A stretch of DNA of 64,000 nt, taken from contig OU862910.1 in NCBI GenBank assembly GCA_917880885.1, positions 17,496,710-17,560,709 on the forward strand, written 5' to 3'. A program made the translations under genes and the position numbers. Below the pieces are notes generated by a model, which saw nothing but the letters and a program-made list of their open reading frames with translations, did no database searches and was not told the origin of the DNA. The stretch comes from Limnephilus marmoratus. Lineage: Eukaryota; Arthropoda; Insecta; Trichoptera; Limnephilidae. Shown here piece after piece: positions 45,901 to 56,184 of this stretch (positions are counted from its first letter, which is position 1; each line of letters starts with the position of its first letter).

Positions 45901-46491
45901 GCCCGCAGATACTTTAATAGTACACAACTGCTAACCTTGTACAAATCACAAGTACGCCCCACGGTTGAATTTGGCAGCCATCTCTGGTCTGGAGCTCCAA
46001 AATACCTGAAAAATACCCTCGACTCTGTGCAGAAACGGGCGGTCCGTTTGATAGATTCTCCCATCTTAACAGACGGATTGCAATCTTTAGAGCACAGGCG
46101 TCGGGTGGGAATGCTATCCTTGTTCTACCGGTATTACAATGGAAGATGCTCCGAGGAACTAGCATCATTGATCCCTTCGGCACCGGTGCATAGTCGGGAA
46201 ACACGCCAAACGCGTGCCCAACATTTGTACACGGTTGACATTTGTCACATGAGAACGGGTCGTTTCTTCGACTCGTTCTTGTGTTCAACAGCTCGGCTGT
46301 GGAATGATTTGCCGGCCTCTGTGTTTCCTCCTTCCTACAACATGGGTCTCTTCAAGACCAATGTTCATTCCTTCCTCTCCTCAAAAAGACCCTCCACACA
46401 GCATCCCAGATGACATAGGCCCTGAGGGAAATTATTTTCCTCAGGGCCTCCTGTGTGGAGTTAATGTAAAAAAAAAAAAAAAAAAAAAAAA
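42905..46491 (+). mobile_element. Nearly full-length APE-type LINE (Jockey/CR1-like), 3.6 kb
   Basis: The 5' end TAGGCGGGTATGGGTACC is shared by the short derivatives, so it is probably the true start. A leader of about 560 bp is followed by one long ORF (43468-46413 with one stop) encoding endonuclease and RT. The 3' UTR has a perfect 11-bp hairpin (AGGCCCTGAGG/CCTCAGGGCCT, about 46418-46449), and there is a 24-A tail at 46468-46491. No separate ORF1 is seen. It is markedly more GC-rich than its surroundings. It carries the direct repeat TTCCTTCCTCTC at 43421-43432 and 46368-46379, where the short family is joined. Confidence 0.92.
43468..46413 (+). pseudogene. LINE polyprotein: APE endonuclease plus reverse transcriptase, one nonsense codon
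   Basis: Encodes the nuclease and reverse transcriptase that nick the target and copy the element RNA. Numbering from the ATG at 43468: APE endonuclease motifs are N31-IRGL, LSET (56-59), YRSP (128-131), GDFN (165-168), LLDL (217-220) and SSDH (239-242). RT motifs are SGPDG (481-485), NYRPI (538-542), VALDISKAFD with the first catalytic Asp about 610, AGVPQGS (665-671) and YADD (694-697). TAA at 45604-45606 interrupts it. The same frame then runs 8 codons to the 260-codon C-terminal part (45631-46413: VRPTVEFGSHLW and SVQKRAVRLI). The open frame extends upstream to 43231, but the ATG at 43468 follows an A-rich leader and begins the conserved protein. Confidence that it encoded one protein of about 980 residues is high. 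Confidence 0.92.
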
Positions 46492-47339
46492 GGTTCAGAA
46501 AAAATATAGTGCAAAAATATATTACACTAAAAGTGGTGGCTACCCCAATCTTATGTAGAAGTTATCTGATTCTCACAGAAACGAATTAATTTATTTTCTT
46601 CTTCTTTCAAAAAAGAGTAATTTACAACGAAGAAAAAACTAAGACATCAAGTGCTCAAAATTCTTGAAAATACATTGGGGTCGATTCACATAATTGTGAT
46701 ATGAGGAAAATTTATTTGAATTCAATGTATTTTGATTGGACATCATCGAAATCCGATCAAAATACATCGTCAAGTCAGATCCCATATTTAAAACAATTCG
46801 CCATGTAGCATTTCCGAAAATGTGTAAGTGATCAATCATTTTAAAAATATAATTGACGATACTCGTATGCCATTTTTTCAAGCGGCCATTTGCAGGTTAA
46901 AATGTTTCATAAAATGTTTTTAAAAGGCGTTGAAAAGGGTTTTTTGAATAGTTATTTTCAGTCGAATAGTACTTGCAAAGTAAGAGTTTTCATAAATGTG
47001 AATATATTATTATGTTATAACTTATAACGTTACAGTTTAAATTACATGATTTATGTAATTAATACTCCGATTACTATGTATGAAAACATGATTGGTTCAC
47101 CAGATGTGTGTCCATGATTATTCTAGAGACGTAAAACATTAATCGATCTGTTTTAATTGAGTGATATTCTGTGCTTGAATAATACGCGGTATTTGCCACA
47201 GACATACACACGGAGATATTCAAATAGCCAAGTCAATAAATTCTGTCTGAATATTTAGATAACCTTCTGAAAATGATATATTGTGTTAATAGGTGTACGT
47301 ATGATAGATCTTAATTTCAGAAAGACGATGGGGAAATAG
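46492..47339. other. No recognisable gene
   Basis: AT-rich, short frames only. Confidence 0.4.
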
Positions 47340-47460
47340 TATGACATATTTTTGTTTTTGTTTCGACCTGCCATGTAAGCCGAAACAGCTGTAACAAAAA
47401 TGAAAACTAAAATACACGCAGAACTTGATAATAACATTAATAAATTAAATTTAAAAAAAA
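47340..47460 (+). repeat. Degenerate hammerhead-like tail (family C)
   Basis: CCATGTAAGCCGAAACAGCTGTAAC and ACACGCAGAACTTGATAATA match the arms at 15301-15560. The CUGANGA side is lost. Confidence 0.6.
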
Positions 47461-47853
47461 ATAAATGGAGTTCCACGAATTAAACACAAATACAATTAAT
47501 AATTTGAATAATCACCAATGCGTAATATATTATACAGGATCATGAATCCTTTTGAATTTAATTAAAGAAAAACTTTAATAAATTCATAAGAAAATATTAC
47601 AAAATACGAAAAAAGTACTAACTTATCGAAACTATGATTATGCTTTACAAGATATTAAATACATTCAACATTAGAAATCAATTGAAAATGATTTTAATTT
47701 CAGATAAACGTAGATTCTTCCTTAACTTTTTCATAATCGCATTTTTGATAATTACTTAACGATCATATGCTTTTAGTGTACAATCGCACACACTATATAA
47801 AACAATATTTGACGTCAATGTAAAACAACTCATTTTAACGTATTATTTATTGA

Positions 47854-47950
47854 CTAGCAGTTAAAGACCCGCTTCGCAGGTTTTTACTGCTAGGCCCTGC
47901 GGGCGGCTTTTTGTTCGGCTTCGCCCATTTCATAAATCCTATCCAATAAG
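47854..47950 (-). mobile_element. Probable Helitron-like 3' terminus
   Basis: On the minus strand CCTGC-GAA-GCGGG, then TCTTTAACTG, then CTAG followed by T (ending 47854). A hairpin 10 bases before CTAG fits a Helitron end. The 5' end was not found to the right. Confidence 0.45.
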
Positions 47951-48475
47951 AACTGGTTCCAAAATTAGCCCGTTCCACCAATCCACTGTCAACGTGTCAA
48001 CCAGTGATGGCTAGTCACCGCGACAAGGGGCGCGACCAGGTTGGGCGATGACGTCATATGTAATACACACCCGCTTGATACAACTAAGTATTACCGTCAA
48101 TCTTTCGAAATTCGGGAGATACTCCACACTCCAGGTTCACAAATTCGTAAAACTTATATCTAGGAAGAACACGTCTTTAATTCTTGAATTAGAAACCGAA
48201 TTACAACTGCAGCTTTGTCTGAAAATCCACGTACACAGATGTTATTTGTGGCACGGCGTGTAAGGCGTGGCGTCGGATATGCATTTGAAACCGGGTTCTG
48301 AAATTCAACCACGCAGACGCTACAGTATTAATGACGTTTGGTGATGTGAAATTTCAACGCCTATTTATGAATATCTTCTATTCAAGTGCAATGCATAAAG
48401 ATTATAAAAAACAAACGTATGAGATAAAAATAAAATGGATCAATTCTCTTACGGTTTTACACTTAATGTGCAAGT
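47951..48475. other. No recognisable gene
   Basis: Mixed composition; may be the interior of the Helitron-like element, but no partner end is seen. Confidence 0.35.
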
Positions 48476-48479
48476 AAGG

Positions 48480-48690
48480 TTCCACGACAACTCGGCATTC
48501 TCAACAAAGTGGCATATCAACACCATTTTCAAAAGTCATTAAAACTTAAAAAAAAAAATCTTAAAAAGTAGCCCAAAACCGAACCTAACGTAACCATTAA
48601 ACTATTAAACCATTTTTTTTTCATTTTTCATCACTTTCCAAAATAGGTTTGAAGTTGCATGATTCCGAGTTAACCGGTCACTGTATTACA
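48480..48690. mobile_element. Diverged relative of the 29528 MULE-like MITE
   Basis: GGTTCCACGACAACTCGGCA, then AAAAGTCATTAAAACTTAAA and CCGAACCTAACGTAACC follow the same order as in 29528-29728. The right end has CCGAGTTAACCGGTCAC inverted. No clean TSD. Confidence 0.5.
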
Positions 48691-48783
48691 CCGCAGCGTT
48701 ATATAATATTTTTTATAAACAATAACAGGATAGTTACAGGTAAATTTCAATACTTGATAAAATTTATCAACCCATACAGAATA

Positions 48784-49346
48784 ACGGGTGCGGCAGAGAG
48801 GACGGACGGTTTTAAAAAAATCATAAAATAGTTAATTTTTACTAAAAAACAAATTTATTGATGGAATCAGGTTCGCACGGAAATAGCATTTGAGACAGTC
48901 AAGTGTGGAAAATCACATCAGGCATGTGGTGGCCGAAATCGTTGATACAGTGCTGGAGGCGTTCTTGGAAGTTCGCGTAGACTCTCTCCAACATCGCTCT
49001 CTCAACTTGGGCGACTTCCACGCGAATCCACAAATTCCACGTTCTTATGGGGACACCTCAAGGCTAGAGTATACGAGAACAAGCCCCGAACTCTGGACGA
49101 ATTGAAGGACGCAATTCGCGTGGAAGTCGCCCAAGTTGAGAGAGCGATGTTGGAGAGAGTCTATGCGAACTTCCAAGAACGCCTCAATCATTTCGGCCAC
49201 CACATGCCTGATGTGATTTTCCAAACTTGACTGTCTCAAATGCTATTTCCTTGCGAACCTGATTCCATCAATAAATTTATTTTTGAGTAAAAATTAACTA
49301 TTTTATGATTTTTTTTAAACCGTCCGTCCTCTCTGCCGCACCCTGT
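48784..49346. mobile_element. Palindromic Tc1/mariner derivative with 240-bp arms
   Basis: Arms 48784-49027 and 49114-49346 are inverted copies around an 86-bp centre. Both outer ends read GGGTGCGGCAGAGAGGACGG; TA is next to each end. Each arm contains the last part of a mariner-type transposase gene plus the 3' terminal region. The left arm has a 12-nt insertion relative to the right. A transcript across it would fold into one long hairpin. Confidence 0.85.
49029..49230 (+). pseudogene. Tc1/mariner transposase, C-terminal remnant
   Basis: Reads FLWGHLKARVYENKPRTLDE, then LKDAIRVEVAQVERAMLERV, ANFQERLNHFGHHMPDVIFQT and stop at 49228-49230. W(G)xLKxxVY, the Leu-rich spacer and RVxxNFxxRL...GxHxxDVIF is the usual ending of Tc1/mariner transposases. 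The catalytic DDE/D residues lie upstream in the family and are absent, so it is inactive. The same ending, inverted, is present in the left arm. Confidence 0.85.
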
Positions 49347-49925
49347 AGAAATCATAAATTTATATTATACTCATATTAATATGTATATCAGTATACACGA
49401 ATTGACTTATACGCCAACAGAAGTTTATTGCTCTACCTAAGACATTTCGCCACTCTATTATTATAAATAATAATAATATCACAAGTATTACGATACGGCA
49501 GCTATTGAATTGAAAACTATATCAAGTTTTGTATTGTGACTGAAGATTTATAATAACAGAGATCTGTTTTGTTCGACCTAAATCTGTTATAGTAAACCGG
49601 TCGCGTATTTACAATCCCTACCGCGTTTCAGTCGCTTTAAATTTTCAATATCAAAATTTAAATATTTAGAAATTAAATTATCAATTTTTAATATACACAT
49701 CAGAAAGATTATTTTATCTAGATTTTAGAACAATTTTTGTTTTTGCAATGTGATAAAAAATAACCAATATAGAGGTATATTTATAATGTAAATTGTCGTT
49801 ACCGCGACTGAATCGGTATAGGTTTTGTAAATACGCAAGCCGGTCACACTATTATTTCAGACATACACAAATAAACAATATGAAAATGCATTTAGAGATG
49901 TGTGAAATTTTGTATTTTTATTTAT
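49347..49925. other. No recognisable gene
   Basis: AT-rich. A short inverted pair, GTAAACCGGTCGCGTATTTA (49592) and TTGTAAATACGCAAGCCGGT (49825), encloses about 220 bp, together with ATTTACAATCCCTACCGCGT versus ATTGTCGTTACCGCGACTGA. This may be another foldback element. Confidence 0.4.
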
Positions 49926-49929
49926 TTTT

Positions 49930-50275
49930 ACGTGACTACCGCAGAAGATTCCCAACTGCTCCCAACCGCCTGGAGCCAGTGAGGTTATGTTGTGAGGTTT
50001 CCCCAATTGGGGTATTTTGTGAGGCTGAAGGTATTGGGGAGACGAAGGTGGGGATGTTCCTAGCTATTCAAATCTGTTCACAAAACACGGCTAAAACCAT
50101 TCCAAGCAATATTTGAATTCTAAATCATAGTCTTACATCAGGGCTATACAGAAAATATCTTCCGCTCTGGATCGTGCCTCAAATATATGTTATATTATTT
50201 AAAATGATTAAGTTATGAAATAAGACAATTCAATCACATCAACTTTATTTGCGCATGCCGGGATTTGACTTAACT
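49930..50275 (-). mobile_element. tRNA-derived SINE (type A), 5'-truncated
   Basis: Body from GCGCATGCCGGGATTTGAC (50254) down to CTTCTGCGGTAGTCACG (49930). The tRNA-like head is lost. More diverged than the 58391 copy. Confidence 0.75.
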
Positions 50276-50292
50276 TAATGTAGTTAACTATA

Positions 50293-50660
50293 CAGGGTGT
50301 TAAGGGACGAACTTGACTTACTTTAACCAGTGATTCCTGACATTATTTTGAGTAAAAATGTAAGTATATGAAATTTTGGTCTCCGGTGACTTTTTTTGGC
50401 GAATTCATTTTTTTCAATTTTTTTTCTCAAAATCAAACAAAAAAAAGTTCTTCCGCATGTCGTCACTGGCCGCTCAGCCGGGTATCCGACGAACCCCTTA
50501 CATCGCCTCCAACTGTTAACAACTACCATTTTTTTATGTTTTTGTAGAAAAAAAAACATCAAGAATGTCACCGGAGACCAAAATTTCATTTACATTTTTT
50601 ACTCCAAATAATGTCAGGAATCACTGGTTAAAGTAAGTCAAGTACGTCCCTTAACACCCT
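50293..50660. mobile_element. TA-flanked MITE with about 115-bp inverted arms
   Basis: The left end CAGGGTGTTAAGGGACGAAC and right end GTCCCTTAACACCCT are inverted and flanked by TA (50291-50292, 50661-50662). The arms extend through CCTGACATTATTTTGAGTAA and its complement to GTCACCGGAGACC. The interior has a GC-rich segment (GGCCGCTCAGCCGGGTATCC). The type is Tc1/mariner-like by target only. Confidence 0.85.
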
Positions 50661-50819
50661 TATAACCCACGCACAGGCTGCGCCTTAGTGGGTTCCATTA
50701 TTCTTATGATTTTATAATATTGTAAATACTAATTATAAAAATTGGGAAAAATAAAGAAAAAAAAACTAGTCTCCTTGACCACGGAAGGACGGAAGCAGTT
50801 ATCTTCTTCTTATACCTAA

Positions 50820-50985
50820 CTAATATGGTGGAAAGGCAGAATACAGAAGTCATTCATTTAGTGACATTTACGAATGAGAATAAATCAAGGAGAGTGTTCC
50901 GATACAGATATGTGTGGCGGTCCATCTTCTCTGCCTGCCCTTGCCAAGAAAAGGCGTGATGGTCAACTAGTTTTGTGACACATAG
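50820..50985 (+). pseudogene. Decayed RTE-like 3' end
   Basis: GTGTGGCGGTCCATCTTCTC, TGCCTGCCCTTGCC and AGGCGTGATGGTCAACTAG match the 3' end at 54775-54840. The preceding 100 bp match loosely. Confidence 0.55.
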
Positions 50986-51127
50986 CAAGAGCTCCCCAGT
51001 AAGTAATAAATACATCCGGGAGAAATATATCGCTACTCATTTGGGTGACATTGTGAGGATAGTAATGGCGGGGAAGAACACAAAATTTAATAAAATATGA
51101 CATAACACTATAATATTGCATTAGCTT

Positions 51128-51753
51128 CATAGACATCCTAATTTAATAGACGAGAACATTCAGATGAGGGGAAAAAACAACTATGGCGGTACGAAGAGGG
51201 GGAAGATGACTGTGATTCGTTAAAAAATCAATCTGACAGTATATAGGCATCTCGCATTATAATATCACCATTTAGTTCTTAAAAGTAAAATCTGCTTATG
51301 AATGAATAGACCTTTTTACGTGGGAGCGCGAATTGCTCGCCACGTTATTAACATATTTGCGAAGTCCAAATACGGCAAAGTAAAGTTTGCATCTGTTCAC
51401 ATACGAATATTTTGTTGCCGTATTTAGTTAAGACACTTTTACAAATGTTTCATAATTTACTTACCCCTGTAACCAGCGACGAGCACACTGGAGAACCGCC
51501 CACATTCGTTTTGATCGACATATTTTAGGCTGTAATGTATAGCACAAGCTAGCATTTTTGCCGTGTTATTTCGTAAAATTTACGATGCGAGCTCGACGCT
51601 GGTCTGGACAAGAATGATGACGTTACATTTTTTAGATTCAGGCGAGGCTCTCGCAAGCCCAGCCGGTTCCAAGGAACCGGTATGGGGAGGGGGAAATAAT
51701 ACGCTTTTACGAGTATCACTTAGGGCAGGTCTATATATATTCAAATGTCTATG
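51128..51753 (-). mobile_element. Non-autonomous P/hAT-like element, copy 3 (626 bp)
   Basis: ATTAGCTT flanks it at 51120-51127 and 51754-51761 (perfect). Starts CATAGACATCCTAATTTAAT and ends TCAAATGTCTATG. The reverse complement follows copies 1 and 2 throughout but is clearly more diverged, so the family has been active over time. Confidence 0.85.
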
Positions 51754-51761
51754 ATTAGCTT

Positions 51762-52250
51762 AAAGTTTGCTACACACGAGGAATATAACATGTGGGCGTG
51801 GCCTATCACACGATATCGTTCGCCATACGATCACATACAGTCGTCAGAGACGGGTAATATAGTATCTGTATAGGATTGTATGACCACGCCCAAAATTATT
51901 TACATTTTATATCCCTAATGTGTATCATGCTTAACTTAATAGGTTAAATATTTAAGATGTGGTTTACATTTAATTGAAAAGTTATTGAAATGTTATTGGA
52001 TAAATTATTGGATAAATAAGAAAGTTTAGAGATTAGAAAGAGTGTTAATGCAAATTTAAATATTATTAATAATCAAAAATTGTTTTTAAATGACCCATTA
52101 TTAAATCTATTCCCCTTTTAAAATTTAAAATTTTTTAATTGTTCTATATTGCCCCTCGTCTCCTACACATTATTTTCTTTCAAATTTTATTATTGTTTAT
52201 GTCTATTATTTTTCTCTATTACCTATGTATGTCTATTTTTAAAATTAGTT
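51762..52250. other. No recognisable gene
   Basis: AT-rich. GTGGGCGTGGCC (51791) and GACCACGCCC (51881) are inverted and may bound a 100-bp element. Confidence 0.4.
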
Positions 52251-52255
52251 CTGTC

Positions 52256-52330
52256 AAAACCCTAAAGAAGTCAGCTTTGCTGACGAAACATGTCGGTTTT
52301 TGTAAATAATTAAGTGGTTAATACAATGTT
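52256..52330 (+). ncRNA. Hammerhead-like motif with one core substitution
   Basis: CTAAAGA (52262-52268) replaces CUGAAGA, a G5-to-A change. It is followed by hairpin GTCAGC-TTT-GCTGAC and GAAAC (52285-52289), then ATGTC. Helix I is a perfect 6-bp AAAACC/GGTTTT (52256-52261 with 52295-52300). ACAUGU after GAA is self-complementary. G5 is essential in hammerheads, so this copy should be inactive. TTAAGTGGTTAATACAATGT downstream resembles the tail of the 2118 family. Confidence 0.65.
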
Positions 52331-52599
52331 ATCTATTAATTTTAATTTTAATTTCAATGAAAAGTTATTGTTTTATTTTATAGTTAAGGTTCAAACCAAT
52401 TATGAATTACAAATAGTGAAAATCTTTATCAACAAGGTTATCTCATTTAGGCCAAAGATGGTGCTAGCAATTGCAGATGTCGCTGTTGTGTGATAATTTT
52501 TGTCTTTCTCCCTTCTCAACGGATTTAAAGGAATTTAATTATAAAAAGCCTACGTCGGCTAAAAATTATCACTTCTTAAATTATCTTGCACTTAAAAAC

Positions 52600-54595
52600 A
52601 TTAAGTATTGATTGAACCTTTGTCCGTTGGGTGGGGAATAATTTGTGTCGGTAATTTGTAAATTCAAAAACATAACCCAATTTACCGAAAGCTCACTCAA
52701 CTTGCATAACATCCATGTGGAAGTAAATGATGTTGTGACTTTTATCAAACAGCTGGATATCAGGTCGAATTCGGGGCCAGATATGATTCCCTCAATATTA
52801 CTTAAAAACTGTGTCCATGTTCTAGCTCTTCCTATTACTATAATTTTCAATTTATCTTTATCTACAGGTTGTTTTCCTGAAATTTGGAAAAGTGGCTTTA
52901 TAACACCTATTTTTAAAAAAGGTGATAAAAGTCAAATTGAAAATTATAGACCCATATGTATTATGTCATCACTACCTAAACTTTTTGAAAAGATTATATT
53001 AAGTAAAATCATGCATCAAATTAAACCGCTTATATCAATATTTCAACATGGTTTCATGCCAGGCAGATCTACGTCATCTAACTTATTGCTTTACGAAAAT
53101 TTTATTTCTAATGCACTTTCCAAGGGTCTTCAAGTTGACACTATTTATACTGATTTTAGCAAAGCCTTTGATACTGTTTCTCATCGCATTTTAATGGAAA
53201 AATTAGAACACTTGGGAATAAGCGGCAACTTTCTCGAATGGCTTAGAAGCTACTTATCGTTTAGAAAACTATCTGTAAAAATTAACTCCACAACCTCATA
53301 CACTTTTTTTTGCCTTAAGTGGGGTCCCCCAAGGTTCCCACCTAGGACCAATTCTTTTCCTACTATTTATTAACGACATTTCATTAATTTTCGATAATAT
53401 TCACTTTCTTCTATTTGCCGACGATCTAAAGATGTTTAAATCGATTGAAAATTCTTTTGATTGTTTAACTCTACAAATGAACTTAAATAAACTTTATGAA
53501 TGGTGCATAGCAAACAAATTATATCTTAATATCAACAAATGCCAAACGATCAGTTTTCATAGATCTAACACCCCTTTACTATTCGAGTATACAATTAACA
53601 ATGCCACTCTAAAAAGAGTCTTTGAATTCAACGACCTTGGCGTTATCTTTGACTCCAAATTACGCTTCTTGAATCACATTATTAGCATTACCAGTAAGGG
53701 ATTACAAATGCTTGGATTTATCCTCAGAATCGCTAAAGACTTTAATAACATAAAAACCATAAAATTACTATACACGTCTTTGGTTAGAAGTCAGGTGGAA
53801 TACTGTTCAAGCATTTGGTGTCCTCATTTCAACTCTCATTGTTCACAAATTGAAAAAATTCAAAATAAATTTTTACGTTTTATTAATTTCAAAATTGGTG
53901 TTCCTATTATTGAAATCAATTATGTCAATTTACGCAGTAAACTTAACTTATCGAAATTATCTGAAAGGCGAAAAATATTTGATCTCCTTTTATTGTATAA
54001 AATTGTTCATTCAAGGTTGGACTGCCCTGACGCTATAAACTTGTTATCCTTACACATACCTCCAAAATATACTAGACGAAACATTTTATTTTACAACAAT
54101 AACTTCGCTACGAATTCTGTGATGGAAAGAATACACAGGTTGGGCAATGAACTAACTGATGTCGCTGATATTTTTAATTTAAATTTCGATTCATTTAAAG
54201 CCAAATTAGTCCACCACTTTTTAGATATAAATAATGAATGAGAAATCATTTTATTTTATTTCAATTTTCTTATGTTTATTTATTTTTTTATTGTTCTTAT
54301 TTCAAAAGCATACAACGAGTAATTCAGTAAAAATTAATGTGTTTTGATTATTTTTAATGTTTTTATTGCTCGTAGGTATATGTACATACGAGTTCCCTAA
54401 AGTCATCCATGTGGAATTAGCATTAGATGTATTCCTATTATTTTACATTGAGTTTGTGCTTTATTTGTATATTTTTTAATCTTTTTTATTTTGTGTTATA
54501 CTGCTGTTATAAATGAAATTTGTATTTTATATGTAAAAGCCCAATAGGGCGTCAATAAATAAATAAATAAAATAAATAAATAAATAAAATAACAA
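52600..54595 (+). mobile_element. 5'-truncated Jockey/CR1-type LINE with TAAA tail
   Basis: Covers RT to the 3' end. There is a 3' UTR after the stop at 54239-54241, then TGTAAAAGCCCAATAGGGCG and repeated AATAAATAAA (54550-54590). The endonuclease is missing. An RTE fragment abuts it at 54598. Confidence 0.85.
52645..54241 (+). pseudogene. LINE reverse transcriptase, one frameshift
   Basis: The first frame (52645-53373) holds SNSGPDMIPS, ENYRPICIMSSL, FMPGRSTSSN and TDFSKAFD (first catalytic Asp). The frame is lost at a T8 run (53304-53311). In the next frame the protein continues as SGVPQGSHLGPILFLLFIND and LLFADDLKMF (second catalytic site, about 53413-53424), then through VRSQVEYCSSIWCPHF and IEKIQNKFLRFI to the stop at 54241. 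A single base gained or lost in the T run explains the break, so the copy is young or the base is a sequencing error. It is a different family from 42905; codon use is AT-rich like the flanks. Confidence 0.9.
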
Positions 54596-54597
54596 TA

Positions 54598-54852
54598 AAG
54601 TGAATATGACGCAAATGTGAATGGAAGAAGAAGCCGGGGACGCCCGAGGAAGACATGGCGCGACCAAGTGAATCAGATACTTGAGTCGGGCCATGTGAAG
54701 AGTCGGAATAATAGAAGAGCATGTATGAGACGATGTATGAATTTGAACGAGGCAAGGAGTGTGTGCCAAGATCGAGTTGTTTGGCGGTCCGTCCTCTCTG
54801 CCTAGCCCTGCGGGGAAACGGCGTGATGGTTAGTTAGTTACTTAGTTAGTTA
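54598..54852 (+). pseudogene. RTE-like LINE 3' end with TTAG tail
   Basis: Encodes NGRRSRGRPRKTWRDQVNQI and CQDRVVWRSVLSA, then GGGGAAACGGCGTGATGG and TTAGTTAGTTACTTAGTTAG. It closely matches 13250-13000 (minus). It starts right after the TAAA tail of the preceding LINE, so it may have inserted into it. Confidence 0.85.
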
Positions 54853-55845
54853 ACAATAAAAAACGAAGGATTTAATTTCTAAACGGTGCTTTATTCAAAA
54901 AACCACTCTACCACTTCTTCTTCTGTGAAGACCTAACTTTTTTGCAGTTATTATGAAACTGTAAAATAAATGTTACTTTAAATCAAGTCTAACACTATTT
55001 TATTGCATCATTTCAGTTTAAATGTGCTGTAATAAATAAGATAGGTCTTATTTGGGTCCGGAAAATTCTACCGTTTTTTCCAAGGGTCGTTTTACTTAAT
55101 TCACTTTATTTAGAATGAGTGTAATAGTTCCTCGGAATAATTAATGTCCATTTTACTTGCGCCATATTGTTGTGCTGTAATTGAAGTGGCTGAAACTAGG
55201 CATACTTGGTCATAATGCCAACAATTTGAAAAGTGCCCACATGTTGTAATAAATTACGTCTGAACACGTTGCGGAACACGCCTCGAGAGCGTCTTGACAC
55301 GTCGAAAATTCCCTGAAACATTCTACTAACAACTTTCAGAGGAAAATTGTATCAGAAAGTTCACTGAATTCACAACTGAGTTGTCACAAAAATCTAAATT
55401 GTTTTATTACAGAGATTCTCAAACTTCAAGAGTTTTTTTTGTATTCCTTGGGCATTAACTTATATAACATTTACACGTAAAATGATTGTAACGCACGGTA
55501 AATAGGTATGACTACTGAAATTTTCAAACTAGAATCAGGAACTTGAACTCCGTTTACGAAATGGTATCTATTCCGAGTTTGCTAAAAATAATTTAATAGA
55601 TCCAGGCCCCAACTTCAGCAAAGAAAAAACCAAGTTAAAATATTCAAATATAAATACATACTTTAATTTGTGAGCTTTAAAAATCTTAGAAATAAACAAC
55701 AAAAAAATAATCAAAAATTAATTAAGTTAACTAAATAATAGCACCCTGTAAATCACCATTACTGACAATGTTTCCATGTTAAGTTGACTCCCCCCACCGT
55801 TCTCCCCCTCCCCCAAAATCACACGTTCCACTACCCCAATTTTTG
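54853..55845. other. No recognisable gene
   Basis: AT-rich, only short frames. Confidence 0.4.
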
Positions 55846-55849
55846 TTTG

Positions 55850-56184
55850 CATTAGCTACATACAGGAAGCATTGATGAAAATAATTTCCCTCATGGCCTA
55901 TGTCATCTTGGGAACGCTGTGTGGAGGGTCTTTTTAGGGAAAGGAAGGAGAGGAAGTTCTGGGAAGGAAAAGGGTCGGTAGGAATCTGGGGGTCAATGTG
56001 TCTAGGAGTGACGGACGTATGAATATCCATCCCTCTATCTGCGGTGCAAGGCGATGGTTCGACAGAGACCGGCTGGAGAGGTCTGGGTTAGGTCTACGTA
56101 AATTAATCTCTCTCTATTCGGCCCGCCATGCAGTAGATGGGCAAACGCATTGGTCGCTAAGACCTAGACAAACCTCACCCCGTG
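55850..56184 (-). mobile_element. Short LINE-derived element, 5'-truncated
   Basis: Minus strand from CACGGGGTGAGGTTTGTCTA through the leader, TTCCTTTCC|CTAAAAAGACCC junction and hairpin tail to about 55850. Confidence 0.8.

Noticed and set aside
48784..49346. Two independent opposite mariner insertions
   Set aside because: Arms share the same internal breakpoint region and single outer TA-type ends, which fits one palindromic element better.
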